A stretch of 64,000 nucleotides of DNA. Origin: an uncultured Clostridia bacterium. GTDB taxonomy: Bacteria; Bacillota; Clostridia; Lachnospirales; CAG-274. The notes beneath the pieces were generated by a model. That model was not told the origin of the DNA. It did no database searches and was given only the letters and a program-made list of their open reading frames with translations. The stretch covers positions 1-64,000 of the forward strand of contig CANRBC010000009.1 of assembly GCA_947628755.1 (NCBI GenBank). The letters run 5' to 3'. This document shows, one piece after another, positions 26,928 through 35,326 of this stretch. Position numbers and translations under genes: made by a program. Position 1 is the stretch's first letter, and the number at the start of each line of letters is the position of its first letter.

Positions 26928-27464
26928 ATGAGCAACTTAAAAGGAAGTAAAACAGAACAGAATTTAATGACAGCCTTTGCCGGAGAATCTCAGGCAAGAA
27001 ACAAGTATACTTACTTTGCAAGCAAGGCAAAGAAGGACGGTTATGTACAAATCTCAAAGATATTTGAGGAAACTGCCAATAATGAAAAGGAGCACGCAAA
27101 GATATGGTTCAAGCTCCTTGACGGTATCGGCTCTACTCCCGAAAACCTTAAGGCGGCAGCCGAAGGCGAAAACTATGAGTGGACAGATATGTATGCTACC
27201 TTTGCAAAGGAAGCAAAGGAGGAGGGCTTTGACGATATAGCCATTCTCTTTGAAATGGTAGGCGAAATCGAAAAGGCTCATGAAGAAAGATACAGAAAGC
27301 TCCTTGCCAATATAGAGGGCGGTCTTGTATTCTCAAAGGATGGAGATACTGTATGGGAGTGTTCAAACTGCGGTCATATCTGCATAGGCAAAAAAGCGCC
27401 GGAGGTTTGTCCCGTATGCGCTCATCCTCAGAGCTTCTTTATGGTAAAGCCTACTAATTATTGA
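26928..27464 (+). CDS. Rubrerythrin
   Basis: A 178-residue NADH-linked peroxidase of anaerobes that removes hydrogen peroxide. The N-terminal ferritin-like di-iron domain shows [13 protein letters not shown] (about residues 18-30), [14 protein letters not shown] and the second pair in [14 protein letters not shown]. The C-terminal rubredoxin-like iron site is CSNCGH and CPVCAH (about 144-170). Ribosome site AAAGGAGG. A strong terminator follows, and the gene probably has its own promoter in the 47-base gap or in the end of the asparaginase gene. Confidence 0.94.
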   Translation: MSNLKGSKTEQNLMTAFAGESQARNKYTYFASKAKKDGYVQISKIFEETANNEKEHAKIWFKLLDGIGSTPENLKAAAEGENYEWTDMYATFAKEAKEEGFDDIAILFEMVGEIEKAHEERYRKLLANIEGGLVFSKDGDTVWECSNCGHICIGKKAPEVCPVCAHPQSFFMVKPTNY

Positions 27465-27492
27465 TATTTGCAGTATTAAATTTCAGTGAAAG

Positions 27493-27535
27493 CTGCCGCG
27501 TTATGAAAAAGGTCATAATGCGGCAGATTTATTTA
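27493..27535 (+). terminator. Terminator of rubrerythrin
   Basis: CTGCCGCGTTATGA (27493-27506) pairs with TCATAATGCGGCAG (27513-27526), then ATTTATTT. The same hairpin type ends the pectate lyase and RND genes. Confidence 0.8.
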
Positions 27536-27561
27536 TGGGTGAAATTTTTTGTTTAGTTGAA

Positions 27562-28025
27562 TCGACCCTATCGGCAGCCCAATGCAAGAGTAATCTCAAT
27601 TCAAGGAAATGGTTGGGCTGCCACTTCCATTGCACAGAAGAAATATCTGGGTTGAATCGGAAGATTTATCCGACGATACGGAGTATCGCTTTTACCAAAG
27701 GTAAAAGTTCTGACATCCCGACCCTTCCACCGCCTAACGGCGGTCCCCCTCCCCTCCGACGCCCTGACGGGCTAGGGGAGGCTGAGGAGTTGGCGACAGC
27801 TCAGGTATCGTCTTTCAAAGTAAATAAGCGACTTTGAAAAGCGTATACCTAAGGCGTCCCTTCAGAGAAGTTCAGCACTTTTGCCTGCGTCAAAAGTCAG
27901 CTCTCCCCACAACCCCAGCCTCCCCTAGCCTTGCAATAAAACGCAACGTGTTTTATTGCAGGCGTCGGAGGGGAGGGGGACTATTTCAAGTAATGCTTGC
28001 ATTACGCAGAAATGGTGGAAGGGTC
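27562..28025. repeat. Large modular palindromic intergenic element
   Basis: Nested inverted repeats fold the block 27720-28025 on itself: GACCCTTCCACC with GGTGGAAGGGTC (27720-27731, 28014-28025), a perfect 20-bp arm at 27744-27763 with 27961-27980, and GGCTAGGGGAGGCTG with CAGCCTCCCCTAGCC (27770-27784, 27916-27930). Small hairpins are dotted between, for example CGATACGGAGTATCG and ACTTTTGCCTGCGTCAAAAGT. The left part repeats 27 bases of the element at 9172-9198, plus 18 bases (27611-27628) and about 27 bases (27844-27870). Open frames crossing it are not credible genes. Confidence 0.72.
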
Positions 28026-28084
28026 GTTTTAAAAAATCTCTATTATGATAAACAAAAATTCAACATACTCCTATTATGTTTTTA

Positions 28085-28876
28085 TTATTCCCTGTTCAGT
28101 ATAACGACGCCGTCGGCATACTCCACTTTTATATTGCCTATAGCGTCGGTAATATCTCTTAGCTTCACATAGTTGTAGCCTCTTATATTAACTGCCCTTG
28201 CCTTTTTAATATCTCCGTCGGCGCTTATGCTTATATCCTCTGTTTTGTTGTCGAGTATAGGCAGCTTTGAAGCTGCGTTATACTCTACGCTGAACCCGGC
28301 GTTTTCAAGACCTCTCAGATTTATAAAGTTTCTGCCGTCCTTTACGATTTTATCTATTTTTATTGTTTTACCGTTTACATTTATATAGCCTGTTTCAACC
28401 ACTTCTGCCTCCTCCTTTTCGGTAATATATACATCCTTCCATGTCTTTTTGAAATTATCGGGAGTGCCGTACAGTTTTTTGAGATTTGCAGGGGTACTGC
28501 CCCAGTATTTAAGCTGAAAATGAGGAAGGTCCACAGGCTTTGTCCAGTCGCCGCCCCATTCCAGACCAAGTGCCTTTCCTATCTTTCCTACCTTGCCAAA
28601 CCAACCGTCGCTGTTGTTGTAGGGTCCTTTTCCGTCGTTTCGTATTATATCGAAGGCTACGCCCCATTGGTGCATAGAACTGTAATCCGTGCCCTTTGCG
28701 TATGTAACTATGCTGCCAGGCTCTGTTCTGCCAATGGCGTATAGTCTGTTTTGTTCATCAACGGTTCTGTAACATTCTCCCAGCTTTACAATAAGTCCGT
28801 TTTTTCGGCAGTCCTCTATGAGCTTTGCTGCAAGTATCTGCAGCCTCGGATGACATTTCGTTATATCTCTGCCCAT
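28085..28876 (-). CDS. M15 family peptidase (endolysin-like) with stalk-type C-domain
   Basis: A 263-residue zinc peptidase of the VanY/phage L-Ala-D-Glu peptidase group, expected to cut peptidoglycan stem peptides. Zinc ligands are visible in SSMHQWGVAFDII (about residues 66-78) and DLPHFQL (about 115-121). The C-terminal region NVNGKTIKIDKIVKDGRNFI to VVILNRE resembles two copper-amine-oxidase-N-like stalk repeats. The start at 28876 follows GGGAGGTGA; an upstream in-frame start is not supported. There is no signal peptide, as in phage lysins, yet no other phage gene is near. Confidence 0.8.
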   Translation of the reverse strand: MGRDITKCHPRLQILAAKLIEDCRKNGLIVKLGECYRTVDEQNRLYAIGRTEPGSIVTYAKGTDYSSMHQWGVAFDIIRNDGKGPYNNSDGWFGKVGKIGKALGLEWGGDWTKPVDLPHFQLKYWGSTPANLKKLYGTPDNFKKTWKDVYITEKEEAEVVETGYINVNGKTIKIDKIVKDGRNFINLRGLENAGFSVEYNAASKLPILDNKTEDISISADGDIKKARAVNIRGYNYVKLRDITDAIGNIKVEYADGVVILNRE

Positions 28877-28927
28877 ATTGTTCACCTCCCGATATATACT
28901 ATGTCTGTACAGATTTAGTGTGACAAA

Positions 28928-28952
28928 AAAAGCTGCCATAAAGGGCAGCTTT
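28928..28952 (-). terminator. Terminator of nagZ
   Basis: AGCTGCC (28931-28937) pairs with GGCAGCT (28944-28950). On the minus strand it is followed by seven T residues. Confidence 0.7.
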
Positions 28953-28982
28953 CATAAAAATTCAATATAAATAAACGATAGC

Positions 28983-30185
28983 CTATATAAGCTCCAGCTT
29001 TTTATCTATTATTTTCCTTACGGATTTGTCTATTCTTTCCTCTGTTATCTCTCCGGAATCCAAAGCGTTAAGTATGCCGTTGTACGCCAATGAAAAATCC
29101 TCCGGCATAAGGAGCATATCAGCGCCTGCCTTAAGCGCAAGCACGGCTGCGCGGTCTGATTTATAAAGCTCTGTAAGAGCACCCATATTAAGGGCGTCGG
29201 TTATTATTATTCCCTTGTACCCCAGCTTTGATATAAGCATATCGTTTATAACAGCGGGAGAAACAGAGGCGGGAGTGTTGTCCCCCGTTACGTTGGGCAG
29301 TGAGATATGACCTACCATTATAAAGTCCGCATTGTTTTCAACGGCTTTTTTAAAGGGAATAAGGTCGCTTGCTTCCAGCTCCTCCATAGTCTTGTCCGTA
29401 TAGGCGAAGCCGTCGTGAGTATCGCCCTTTGTAGCGCCGTGACCGGGAAAATGCTTTAGGCAGGATATTATACCCATGTCGTTGAGACCTCTTGACAGCT
29501 CTGCCGCCATATCCGCCGCCATCTGAGGCTCGGAGCTAAAGCTCCTTAACCTTACTACTTGATTTTCGGGATTTGTAAGAGCATCTGCCACAGGCGCAAA
29601 GTCCAGATTAAAGCCATATTCATTCAGATATTTTCCTATTGTACAGCCTGCCTCATAAGCCTTGTTCGTATCTCCGCTTTTGCCTATATCCGCCATATTG
29701 CCTACGTCGGGCACGTTTATACCCTCGCTGCTGCCGAACCTTGCAACAGTACCGCCCTCCTCGTCGACGCTTATGAAAAGAGGCAGCTTGCAGAGTTGTG
29801 AAGCATATTCCTTTGTGTTTTTTATCATTTCCTTGGTCTGAGCCTCGTCTATGAAATTTTGCGTAAAGTATATAATGCCGCCTACGGGATGCTCAGAAAG
29901 GGCGTTTTTTGTAGTATCTTCCGCTGCTGTAGCCTGTCCTATGCCCGTAAGAGCTTCGGGAGTTATAATAAAGAGCTGATTTATTTTCTCCTCAAGAGTC
30001 ATTGTGTCCAATATCTCGTCGATTTTATGGGCTCTTATTTCCTCCTCTGAGGGCTGCTCGTCAGCCTGTAATGTATCCGACGTATCCACAGGCGGCTCTA
30101 TCGGTCTGAGTATAAGACTTATTACTATAAATACAGCTGCAAATATTATAACAAGGGCGACAAATGATAATATAGGTCTTTTCAT
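28983..30185 (-). CDS. nagZ: Glycoside hydrolase family 3, beta-N-acetylhexosaminidase NagZ-like
   Basis: Removes N-acetylglucosamine from muropeptides or other glycans. The 400-residue protein has an N-terminal hydrophobic anchor (about residues 6-26) without a clear lipobox, so it acts outside the membrane. GH3 hallmarks are SVDEEGGTVARF (about 139-150), KHFPGHGATKGDTHDGF (about 242-258) with the His/Asp acid-base dyad of NagZ, and IITDALNMGAL holding the nucleophile. It follows the CAP-associated-domain gene by 11 bases. A terminator lies just beyond its stop. Confidence 0.9.
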   Translation of the reverse strand: MKRPILSFVALVIIFAAVFIVISLILRPIEPPVDTSDTLQADEQPSEEEIRAHKIDEILDTMTLEEKINQLFIITPEALTGIGQATAAEDTTKNALSEHPVGGIIYFTQNFIDEAQTKEMIKNTKEYASQLCKLPLFISVDEEGGTVARFGSSEGINVPDVGNMADIGKSGDTNKAYEAGCTIGKYLNEYGFNLDFAPVADALTNPENQVVRLRSFSSEPQMAADMAAELSRGLNDMGIISCLKHFPGHGATKGDTHDGFAYTDKTMEELEASDLIPFKKAVENNADFIMVGHISLPNVTGDNTPASVSPAVINDMLISKLGYKGIIITDALNMGALTELYKSDRAAVLALKAGADMLLMPEDFSLAYNGILNALDSGEITEERIDKSVRKIIDKKLELI

Positions 30186-30196
30186 ATCGTTACTCC

Positions 30197-30979
30197 TTAT
30201 TGACTGCTTATTATTCCCCAGGAGCTTATTGTGCCTCCCGGAGCTTCAAAGTACATTTGTGTGCCTTTTCCTGCGGCAAAGCGGTACACATTGCCCTCTA
30301 CCGCCACAGGTCCGCCGTAAATATCCGCCAGAGTAAATACCTGCATACCTATGGGGCTTACGCCCTTTATGGCAGGTATGGAGGGGTCTGTTACCTCTAC
30401 CTTCTCCACGGTCTTGTTGTCATTTGTGTATATTGTAAAACCGTCATAGCCGTAGGCGTTTTCGTCTGCTCTGGCAAGAGGTCTTGCAGTAGTGGTCTCG
30501 GTCTCGCCCTCGGCATTTGTAACAGGCTCGTATTCTTCAGCCAATTCCTCGTCGGTGTATTCTATGGGAACATATATTGTATTTACAGGCTTGCCCAGCT
30601 TAGCCGTAATGCCGGCAATACTATCGCCTATATTTATGCTTACGCCCTTTATTGTAAAGGTGTCGGCAGGAGCAGCGGAGGGCTTTATTTCCACAGGCTC
30701 GTAGCTGCCGCTTACATAAGCTGAGCTGCCCGAACCCTGAGAGCCTTTAGCCGAATTGCTCTTGTCGTCATCATATATATATGTTTCCGCCTCGGAGGTC
30801 ACTTCGTTAGAAGTAGTCTCGGACAAAATCTCCGTTGTCGTTTCATTTTTGTAGCTATGCCGCATTTCTTCAGCGGTCGGTATATTTTCAAGGCTTGTGC
30901 TTTTATATTTTGTTTTAGGCAGCGCAAAGCAGGTAGTCACCATAAGCGCCAGCACCAAAAAAATTATGGTCTTTTTCAT
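30197..30979 (-). CDS. Secreted protein with CAP-associated-type domain
   Basis: A 260-residue exported protein of unknown role. The signal peptide ends near CFA-LPK (about residue 19). A Thr/Ser/Glu-rich stretch follows, then a folded part (about 108-260) starting FTIKGVSINIGDSIAGITAKLGKP. This resembles the CAP-associated N-domain seen next to SCP/CAP modules, but no CAP domain is present. ATG at 30979 follows GAGGGTGAG. It shares a transcript with nagZ, suggesting a cell-envelope role. Confidence 0.62.
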   Translation of the reverse strand: MKKTIIFLVLALMVTTCFALPKTKYKSTSLENIPTAEEMRHSYKNETTTEILSETTSNEVTSEAETYIYDDDKSNSAKGSQGSGSSAYVSGSYEPVEIKPSAAPADTFTIKGVSINIGDSIAGITAKLGKPVNTIYVPIEYTDEELAEEYEPVTNAEGETETTTARPLARADENAYGYDGFTIYTNDNKTVEKVEVTDPSIPAIKGVSPIGMQVFTLADIYGGPVAVEGNVYRFAAGKGTQMYFEAPGGTISSWGIISSQ

Positions 30980-30997
30980 ATAACTCACCCTCATAGC

Positions 30998-31027
30998 ATT
31001 ATACAACATTTCTCTGTTTTATTACAA
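30998..31027 (-). promoter_or_regulatory. Candidate promoter of the CAP-associated/nagZ pair
   Basis: Minus strand TTGTAA (31022-31027), 18 bases, TATAAT (30998-31003). Confidence 0.5.
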
Positions 31028-31076
31028 CTGATTATTCATTAATTTTTTATATTTAACAGAAAAATGTCAAAAATTG

Positions 31077-31105
31077 TTTACATTATGCTCATTTTAGAGT
31101 ATAAT
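31077..31105 (+). promoter_or_regulatory. Promoter of mscL
   Basis: TTTACA (31077-31082), 17 bases, TATAAT (31100-31105), 31 bases ahead of the start codon. Confidence 0.75.
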
Positions 31106-31136
31106 GTAATCAGAATGTGAAAGGAAGGTAATAAAA

Positions 31137-31559
31137 ATGAAAAAGTTTTTAAATGAATTCAAGGAATTCGCAATGAAGGGCAATATGATTGATATGTCCA
31201 TAGGTGTTGTTATAGGTGCTGCTTTCGGAAAGATAGTAACGGGACTTACAGACTGTATTATCACTCCCCTTATAGCTCTTATTATCGGCGCTATTTTCCA
31301 TGTGGAGACTACCGACCAGCTTTTCGGAGCAATTACGGTAGGTCCGTTCCCTATCGGTCAGCTTATAAGCACAATAATCGATTTCCTTATTACAGCAGTA
31401 GTTCTCTTTGCAATAGTTAAGGCTATCAACGAGATTCAGAGCCTTGGTCATCACGAGGAAGAGCCTGCAGCTCCCACTACCAAGGTATGTCCTTACTGCA
31501 AGTCTGAAATAGCTATCGACGCTGTTAAGTGTCCTCATTGTACATCAGACGTTGAGTAA
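31137..31559 (+). CDS. mscL: Large-conductance mechanosensitive channel MscL
   Basis: A pentameric safety valve that opens on hypo-osmotic shock. The 140-residue protein begins FLNEFKEFAMKGNMIDMSIG, the conserved N-terminal helix and pore-lining start. Two membrane segments (about 20-50 and 75-100) follow. The C-terminus adds a zinc-ribbon-like CPYCKSEIAIDAVKCPHC (about 117-134), an extension found in many Firmicutes MscL but absent in E. coli. Monocistronic, with its own promoter and a terminator. Confidence 0.95.
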   Translation: MKKFLNEFKEFAMKGNMIDMSIGVVIGAAFGKIVTGLTDCIITPLIALIIGAIFHVETTDQLFGAITVGPFPIGQLISTIIDFLITAVVLFAIVKAINEIQSLGHHEEEPAAPTTKVCPYCKSEIAIDAVKCPHCTSDVE

Positions 31560-31570
31560 TATGCAACTAT

Positions 31571-31600
31571 AAAGGGGCTGTCCTTGACAGTCTCTTTTAT
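31571..31600 (+). terminator. Terminator of mscL
   Basis: AAAGGGGCTGTC pairs with GACAGTCTCTTT with some G-T pairs, followed by TATTCTTTT. Confidence 0.55.
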
Positions 31601-31617
31601 TCTTTTGAGGTGATATT

Positions 31618-33663
31618 GTGAACAGAAGGCTTTTTATATCCGTGGTATGCTTATTTTCTATGCTTTTCTCACAACAGGCTTATTCTAAGCCTGTTGTTGA
31701 AGCGGAAAAGAAAAACATAATACAGGCTGTTATAGAGCGTGACAAGAATACTCCAGTAGCAGCCTCTCTTGATACCGCCGTTGTAAAGAGAGTGTATGCA
31801 GATGAAAAGGGCATAAGAGCCGTACTTATAGAAAGTCAATATGCCATAGACAGCATAGAAATAGATTCACAGGTATACGACATAAATTCAGAGCCGGACA
31901 GCTCCGGCTATATATACGCGTATTTTGACGGTATAGAATACAACGGGAATGTAAAGGTGGATATAGAGGGAAGAGAGGAAATTATTTCTCCCGTAAGCAT
32001 TGTGGAAACAAATGAAAAATGGACTGTATCCGAGGACGGACATACCCTTTGCGAATACAAGGGCGGCTCTGGGGATATAGTAGTACCCAATTTCTATAAA
32101 AACGAAATAATAACGACAATAGGCGGCGGCGACCCCATAGCGGAAAAGAACGGTATAAAAAGCGTTGTAATATCCGAGGGTATCTCATATATAGGGGACT
32201 ATTGCTTTTATGAAATGAATTCCCTTACGTCGGCAACGCTGCCCTCTACAACAGAGCTTATAGGCGGCGCTGCCTTTGCATACACATCTCTTGGCGGCGC
32301 TGTTGAAATACCCGAAGGAGTCAAGGAGATATACGCCTATGCCTTTTCGGATACGGATATAACATCACTGAGGCTTAACGAGGGACTTGAAAGGCTCTGC
32401 TCCTATGCCTTCGGCTATTGTAAGGCTCTGGGTGGCACAATAGAGCTGCCCCACAGTCTGTACTATCTGGGCGGCTGGGCATTTGTAAACTGTACATCTC
32501 TTTCGGGCGGCATAAGGATACCCGGGGGAGTTGCAAATGTAGGCGACGGGGCGTTTTTCAACTGTCAGAACATGAAAGGCGAAATAGTGCTTGAGGAGGG
32601 CGTAGAGGAAATAGGACTTGGCGCTTTTGGCGCGGAAAGCGCTGCCAAATCGGGCTTTACAGCTGTGCATTTTCCATCTTCTCTTAAAAAAATAGGACCT
32701 TATGCCTTTCAGCTTGCCGACGATATAAAACATATAGAGCTGAACGAGGGACTGGAGATAATATCCGACGGAGCTTTTGACCACATGACGGGTATAGACA
32801 ACGAAAGTCTTGTGATACCGTCTACGGTAAGGACAATAGGCGGAGATTACAACGTAAGCGAAAACACAGGCTATGGCGGTCATGTGTTCTATGATATGGG
32901 TAAAAACGACAGCTTCAAGGCAATAGAGGTCGCCGAGGGAAACGAGTATTTCACATCTGTGGAGGGGGTTTTGTATTCTGCGGATATGAAAAGGCTTGTA
33001 GGCTATCCCAGAGGCAAAAGAGATACCATATATGAAATTCCGGAGGGCGTTATTCAGCTTGACGAGCTTTGCTTTTCCAGAGCGGCTTATCTGAACAAGA
33101 TAATACTTCCGGACAGCTATGTGATTTCTGAGGAGGTACCGCCCAATGTACTCAATCAGGACGGCAACAGCCTTTCGGTGGCTCTCTATGTATATACGGC
33201 GGTAAATTACGTCGACGTAAAGCCTACCAACGAAAACTATTGCTCGGAAAACGGCATACTCTATTCAAAGGACAAAAAGAGCCTGTGGTATATACCTAAT
33301 CAGTACAAGGGCGATATAAGCGTGGCGGAGGGTACTCAGCGCATTGAAAAGGGCAGCGTATTCATAGCTTCAAGAGGCAATACCAACTGGGGAAATATAT
33401 ATCTGCCCCAAACCGTAAGCTATATTCACGAAGATACGGCAGAATTTATATACAGCTATTTCAGAGGCTATTGCTACGGCGACAACAACGGAAGATTCCT
33501 ATACGGAGATATGAACGGCAATTCCAGAGCCGACAGGGCAGACGCAATAATACTCCTTAAGGATATTGCCGTTACGGGAAGCAATATTCCTCCTGCCGGA
33601 GATTATAACATGGACGGAAAAATAGATATAACCGACGTTATAGCACTTATGAAGGCGTCATAA
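31618..33663 (+). CDS. Secreted leucine-rich-repeat (BspA-like) protein with dockerin
   Basis: A 681-residue surface protein likely used in adhesion or protein binding. It starts at GTG after GAGGTGAT and has a signal peptide (about residues 1-22). The middle is made of LRR_5 repeats with the pattern IP-x-GV-x-x-I-x-x-x-AF (for example VEIPEGVKEIYAYAFSDTDI). A type I dockerin fills 629-681: GDMNGNSRADRADAIILL and GDYNMDGKIDITDVIALM. The dockerin suggests attachment to a cohesin-bearing scaffold, the same system as the pectate lyase. No enzymatic domain is visible. Confidence 0.85.
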   Translation: MNRRLFISVVCLFSMLFSQQAYSKPVVEAEKKNIIQAVIERDKNTPVAASLDTAVVKRVYADEKGIRAVLIESQYAIDSIEIDSQVYDINSEPDSSGYIYAYFDGIEYNGNVKVDIEGREEIISPVSIVETNEKWTVSEDGHTLCEYKGGSGDIVVPNFYKNEIITTIGGGDPIAEKNGIKSVVISEGISYIGDYCFYEMNSLTSATLPSTTELIGGAAFAYTSLGGAVEIPEGVKEIYAYAFSDTDITSLRLNEGLERLCSYAFGYCKALGGTIELPHSLYYLGGWAFVNCTSLSGGIRIPGGVANVGDGAFFNCQNMKGEIVLEEGVEEIGLGAFGAESAAKSGFTAVHFPSSLKKIGPYAFQLADDIKHIELNEGLEIISDGAFDHMTGIDNESLVIPSTVRTIGGDYNVSENTGYGGHVFYDMGKNDSFKAIEVAEGNEYFTSVEGVLYSADMKRLVGYPRGKRDTIYEIPEGVIQLDELCFSRAAYLNKIILPDSYVISEEVPPNVLNQDGNSLSVALYVYTAVNYVDVKPTNENYCSENGILYSKDKKSLWYIPNQYKGDISVAEGTQRIEKGSVFIASRGNTNWGNIYLPQTVSYIHEDTAEFIYSYFRGYCYGDNNGRFLYGDMNGNSRADRADAIILLKDIAVTGSNIPPAGDYNMDGKIDITDVIALMKAS

Positions 33664-33719
33664 TATAATATGCCAATTTAAATGGCTTTTACAGTCACTA
33701 ATGCAATTATTGATTTATC

Positions 33720-33756
33720 AAACAAGCCGAGTAACAATGTTCTCGGCTTGTTTGAT
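33720..33756. terminator. Bidirectional terminator between convergent genes
   Basis: AACAAGCCGAG (33721-33731) pairs with CTCGGCTTGTT (33742-33752), flanked by A-rich and T-rich sides, between the LRR gene and the TPR gene. Confidence 0.75.
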
Positions 33757-33799
33757 ATTTAAATTTATTTTGTATTTAAATGGAAAGCGCTGCGGAATA

Positions 33800-34642
33800 T
33801 CAGCCAAGACCCTCCATTGCCTTTTCAATATCCTCCTTGGTGACGGTGCTTAATGCGGAGATATATCCGCTGTCTGCCTTTTTGAGATATTCAAGAGCCT
33901 CCTTGTCATTTCCTCTGTTTTTTTCAATAAGTCCCATGTAATAAAGGCTTTCCGTCATTGTATCTCTGTAGCTGAGAGCCTTTTTAAAATACTCCTCCGC
34001 CTTTGCAAGGTCGTTTTTGGTATAATATATTTGTCCAAGATTATCCCATGCGGGAGCGTACTCGCCGTTGTCCTTAAGGGCGTCGTTGGTCAGCTTCTCT
34101 GCCTTTTCATAATCTCCCTTTAGCATATAGAAATATGCCAGAGTGGTAAGTGTGTTGGGATTTACATAGGTGTATTTTTCCATAAGAGCTTCTATGGTTT
34201 CGATAGCCTTGTCAATATCCCCAAGCACCCAATAGCAGCTGGATACGGCAAGGGGTATGAGCTTGTCAAAAAGGGTTTTGGTATTTATTTTTTCGGCTCT
34301 TAGGAATATATCAAGAGCCTCCTTTGCTCTTCCCTCGTGAAGTGCGTCGAGAGCGTAGTTGTAAAGAGCCTTTACATTTCTTGTTTTCATTTTAACGGCT
34401 CTTGTGTAGAACACCTTTGCCTTGTCGGGCTTTCTGAAAAAATAGTACATATTGCCTATCATACCCATAACATAGGCGCGGCACACTATTGCGCTGATTA
34501 GAATATATATTACAAAAGCAGGGATAAGAGTCCATTCGGACTTGTCCATAAAAAATACAAGCACTATCCATGCCAGCATCATATAGCCAAGTGTAAAAAA
34601 TTTCCAATATCTTACAAGGTCGATTTTCTGTTCCTTTTTCAT
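33800..34642 (-). CDS. Membrane-anchored TPR protein
   Basis: A 280-residue protein with two adjacent N-terminal membrane helices (about residues 15-33 and 38-57). A cytoplasmic array of about five tetratricopeptide repeats follows (from GRAKEALDIFLRAEKI to GNDKEALEYLKKADSG). The typical A-x-x-x-Y-F-x-x-A-L pattern is clear in LAKAEEYFKKALSY. It probably serves as a protein-interaction scaffold; partners are unknown. It lies 3 bases after a flavin reductase gene and is translated from GAGG inside that gene's end. Confidence 0.72.
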   Translation of the reverse strand: MKKEQKIDLVRYWKFFTLGYMMLAWIVLVFFMDKSEWTLIPAFVIYILISAIVCRAYVMGMIGNMYYFFRKPDKAKVFYTRAVKMKTRNVKALYNYALDALHEGRAKEALDIFLRAEKINTKTLFDKLIPLAVSSCYWVLGDIDKAIETIEALMEKYTYVNPNTLTTLAYFYMLKGDYEKAEKLTNDALKDNGEYAPAWDNLGQIYYTKNDLAKAEEYFKKALSYRDTMTESLYYMGLIEKNRGNDKEALEYLKKADSGYISALSTVTKEDIEKAMEGLG

Positions 34643-34645
34643 AGC

Positions 34646-35218
34646 TTACCTCTTCCTGCCTTTTTTTCTTACGGAATAACCGAATTTGCCTATATATCTG
34701 CCCAGTCCGTAATACTCGCCGTGGGAATAGCATATAGGTCTGCTTGCTCCGAAGTCGAATCTGCCGTTGTCGTCCATATATTTCTCATCTGCCATTACAC
34801 CTACAATATCCGCCAGAAACATATCGTGTGCGCCAAGGGGTATTATATCCCTTACCTTACACTCTATGCTCAAGGGACTTTCAGCAATAATGGGACAGTC
34901 CAGATGAGCCGCCTTTTCCTTGGTCAGCTTCATTTCCTTGAACTTATCATGGTCTCTTCCGCTCTTTACGCCGCACCAGTCCGTTGCAAAGGCAAGACTC
35001 TCCGTAGTCACGTTTATTACAAATTCCCCTCTGTCCTTTATTATGTCGTGGGAATATCTTTCCTTCCTTACCGAAATATAGGTCATGGCAGGCTCGGAAT
35101 TAATAGTTCCCGTCCAAGCTATCGTTATTATATTGCTGTTTTCCATATCTCCGCAGCTTACCATTACGGCAGGCACGGGATAGAGCACAGTACCGGGCTT
35201 CCATATCTGTTTTGCCAT
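34646..35218 (-). CDS. Flavin reductase family (FMN-binding split-barrel) protein
   Basis: A 190-residue flavoprotein of the flavin reductase/DIM6-NTAB group. VLYPVPAVMVSCGD, NIITIAWTGTINSEPAMTYI and the FVINVTTESLAFATDWCG block (about residues 10-85) outline the FMN-binding barrel. It may reduce free flavin or act in an unknown redox reaction. ATG at 35218 follows AGAGGTGATACA and lies 20 bases from its promoter. First gene of a pair with the TPR gene. Confidence 0.82.
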   Translation of the reverse strand: MAKQIWKPGTVLYPVPAVMVSCGDMENSNIITIAWTGTINSEPAMTYISVRKERYSHDIIKDRGEFVINVTTESLAFATDWCGVKSGRDHDKFKEMKLTKEKAAHLDCPIIAESPLSIECKVRDIIPLGAHDMFLADIVGVMADEKYMDDNGRFDFGASRPICYSHGEYYGLGRYIGKFGYSVRKKGRKR

Positions 35219-35237
35219 TGTATCACCTCTTTCAATA

Positions 35238-35266
35238 AGTATACACCAATATTCGGCGTTTTTCAA
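35238..35266 (-). promoter_or_regulatory. Promoter of the flavin reductase/TPR pair
   Basis: Minus strand TTGAAA (35261-35266), 17 bases, TATACT (35238-35243). Confidence 0.7.
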
Positions 35267-35326
35267 TATTGATATTATCCGAGTATTGTGTTAAAGTATT
35301 ATAATAAACGTTTTGAGAGGTGCGAT

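Noticed and set aside
27535..28172. Two open frames in the 27.5-28 kb element
   Set aside because: They cross palindromic arms, have biased composition from the repeats and no ribosome sites.
28085..28876. Prophage remnant
   Set aside because: Only a single lysin-like gene is present; no integrase, portal, terminase or holin.
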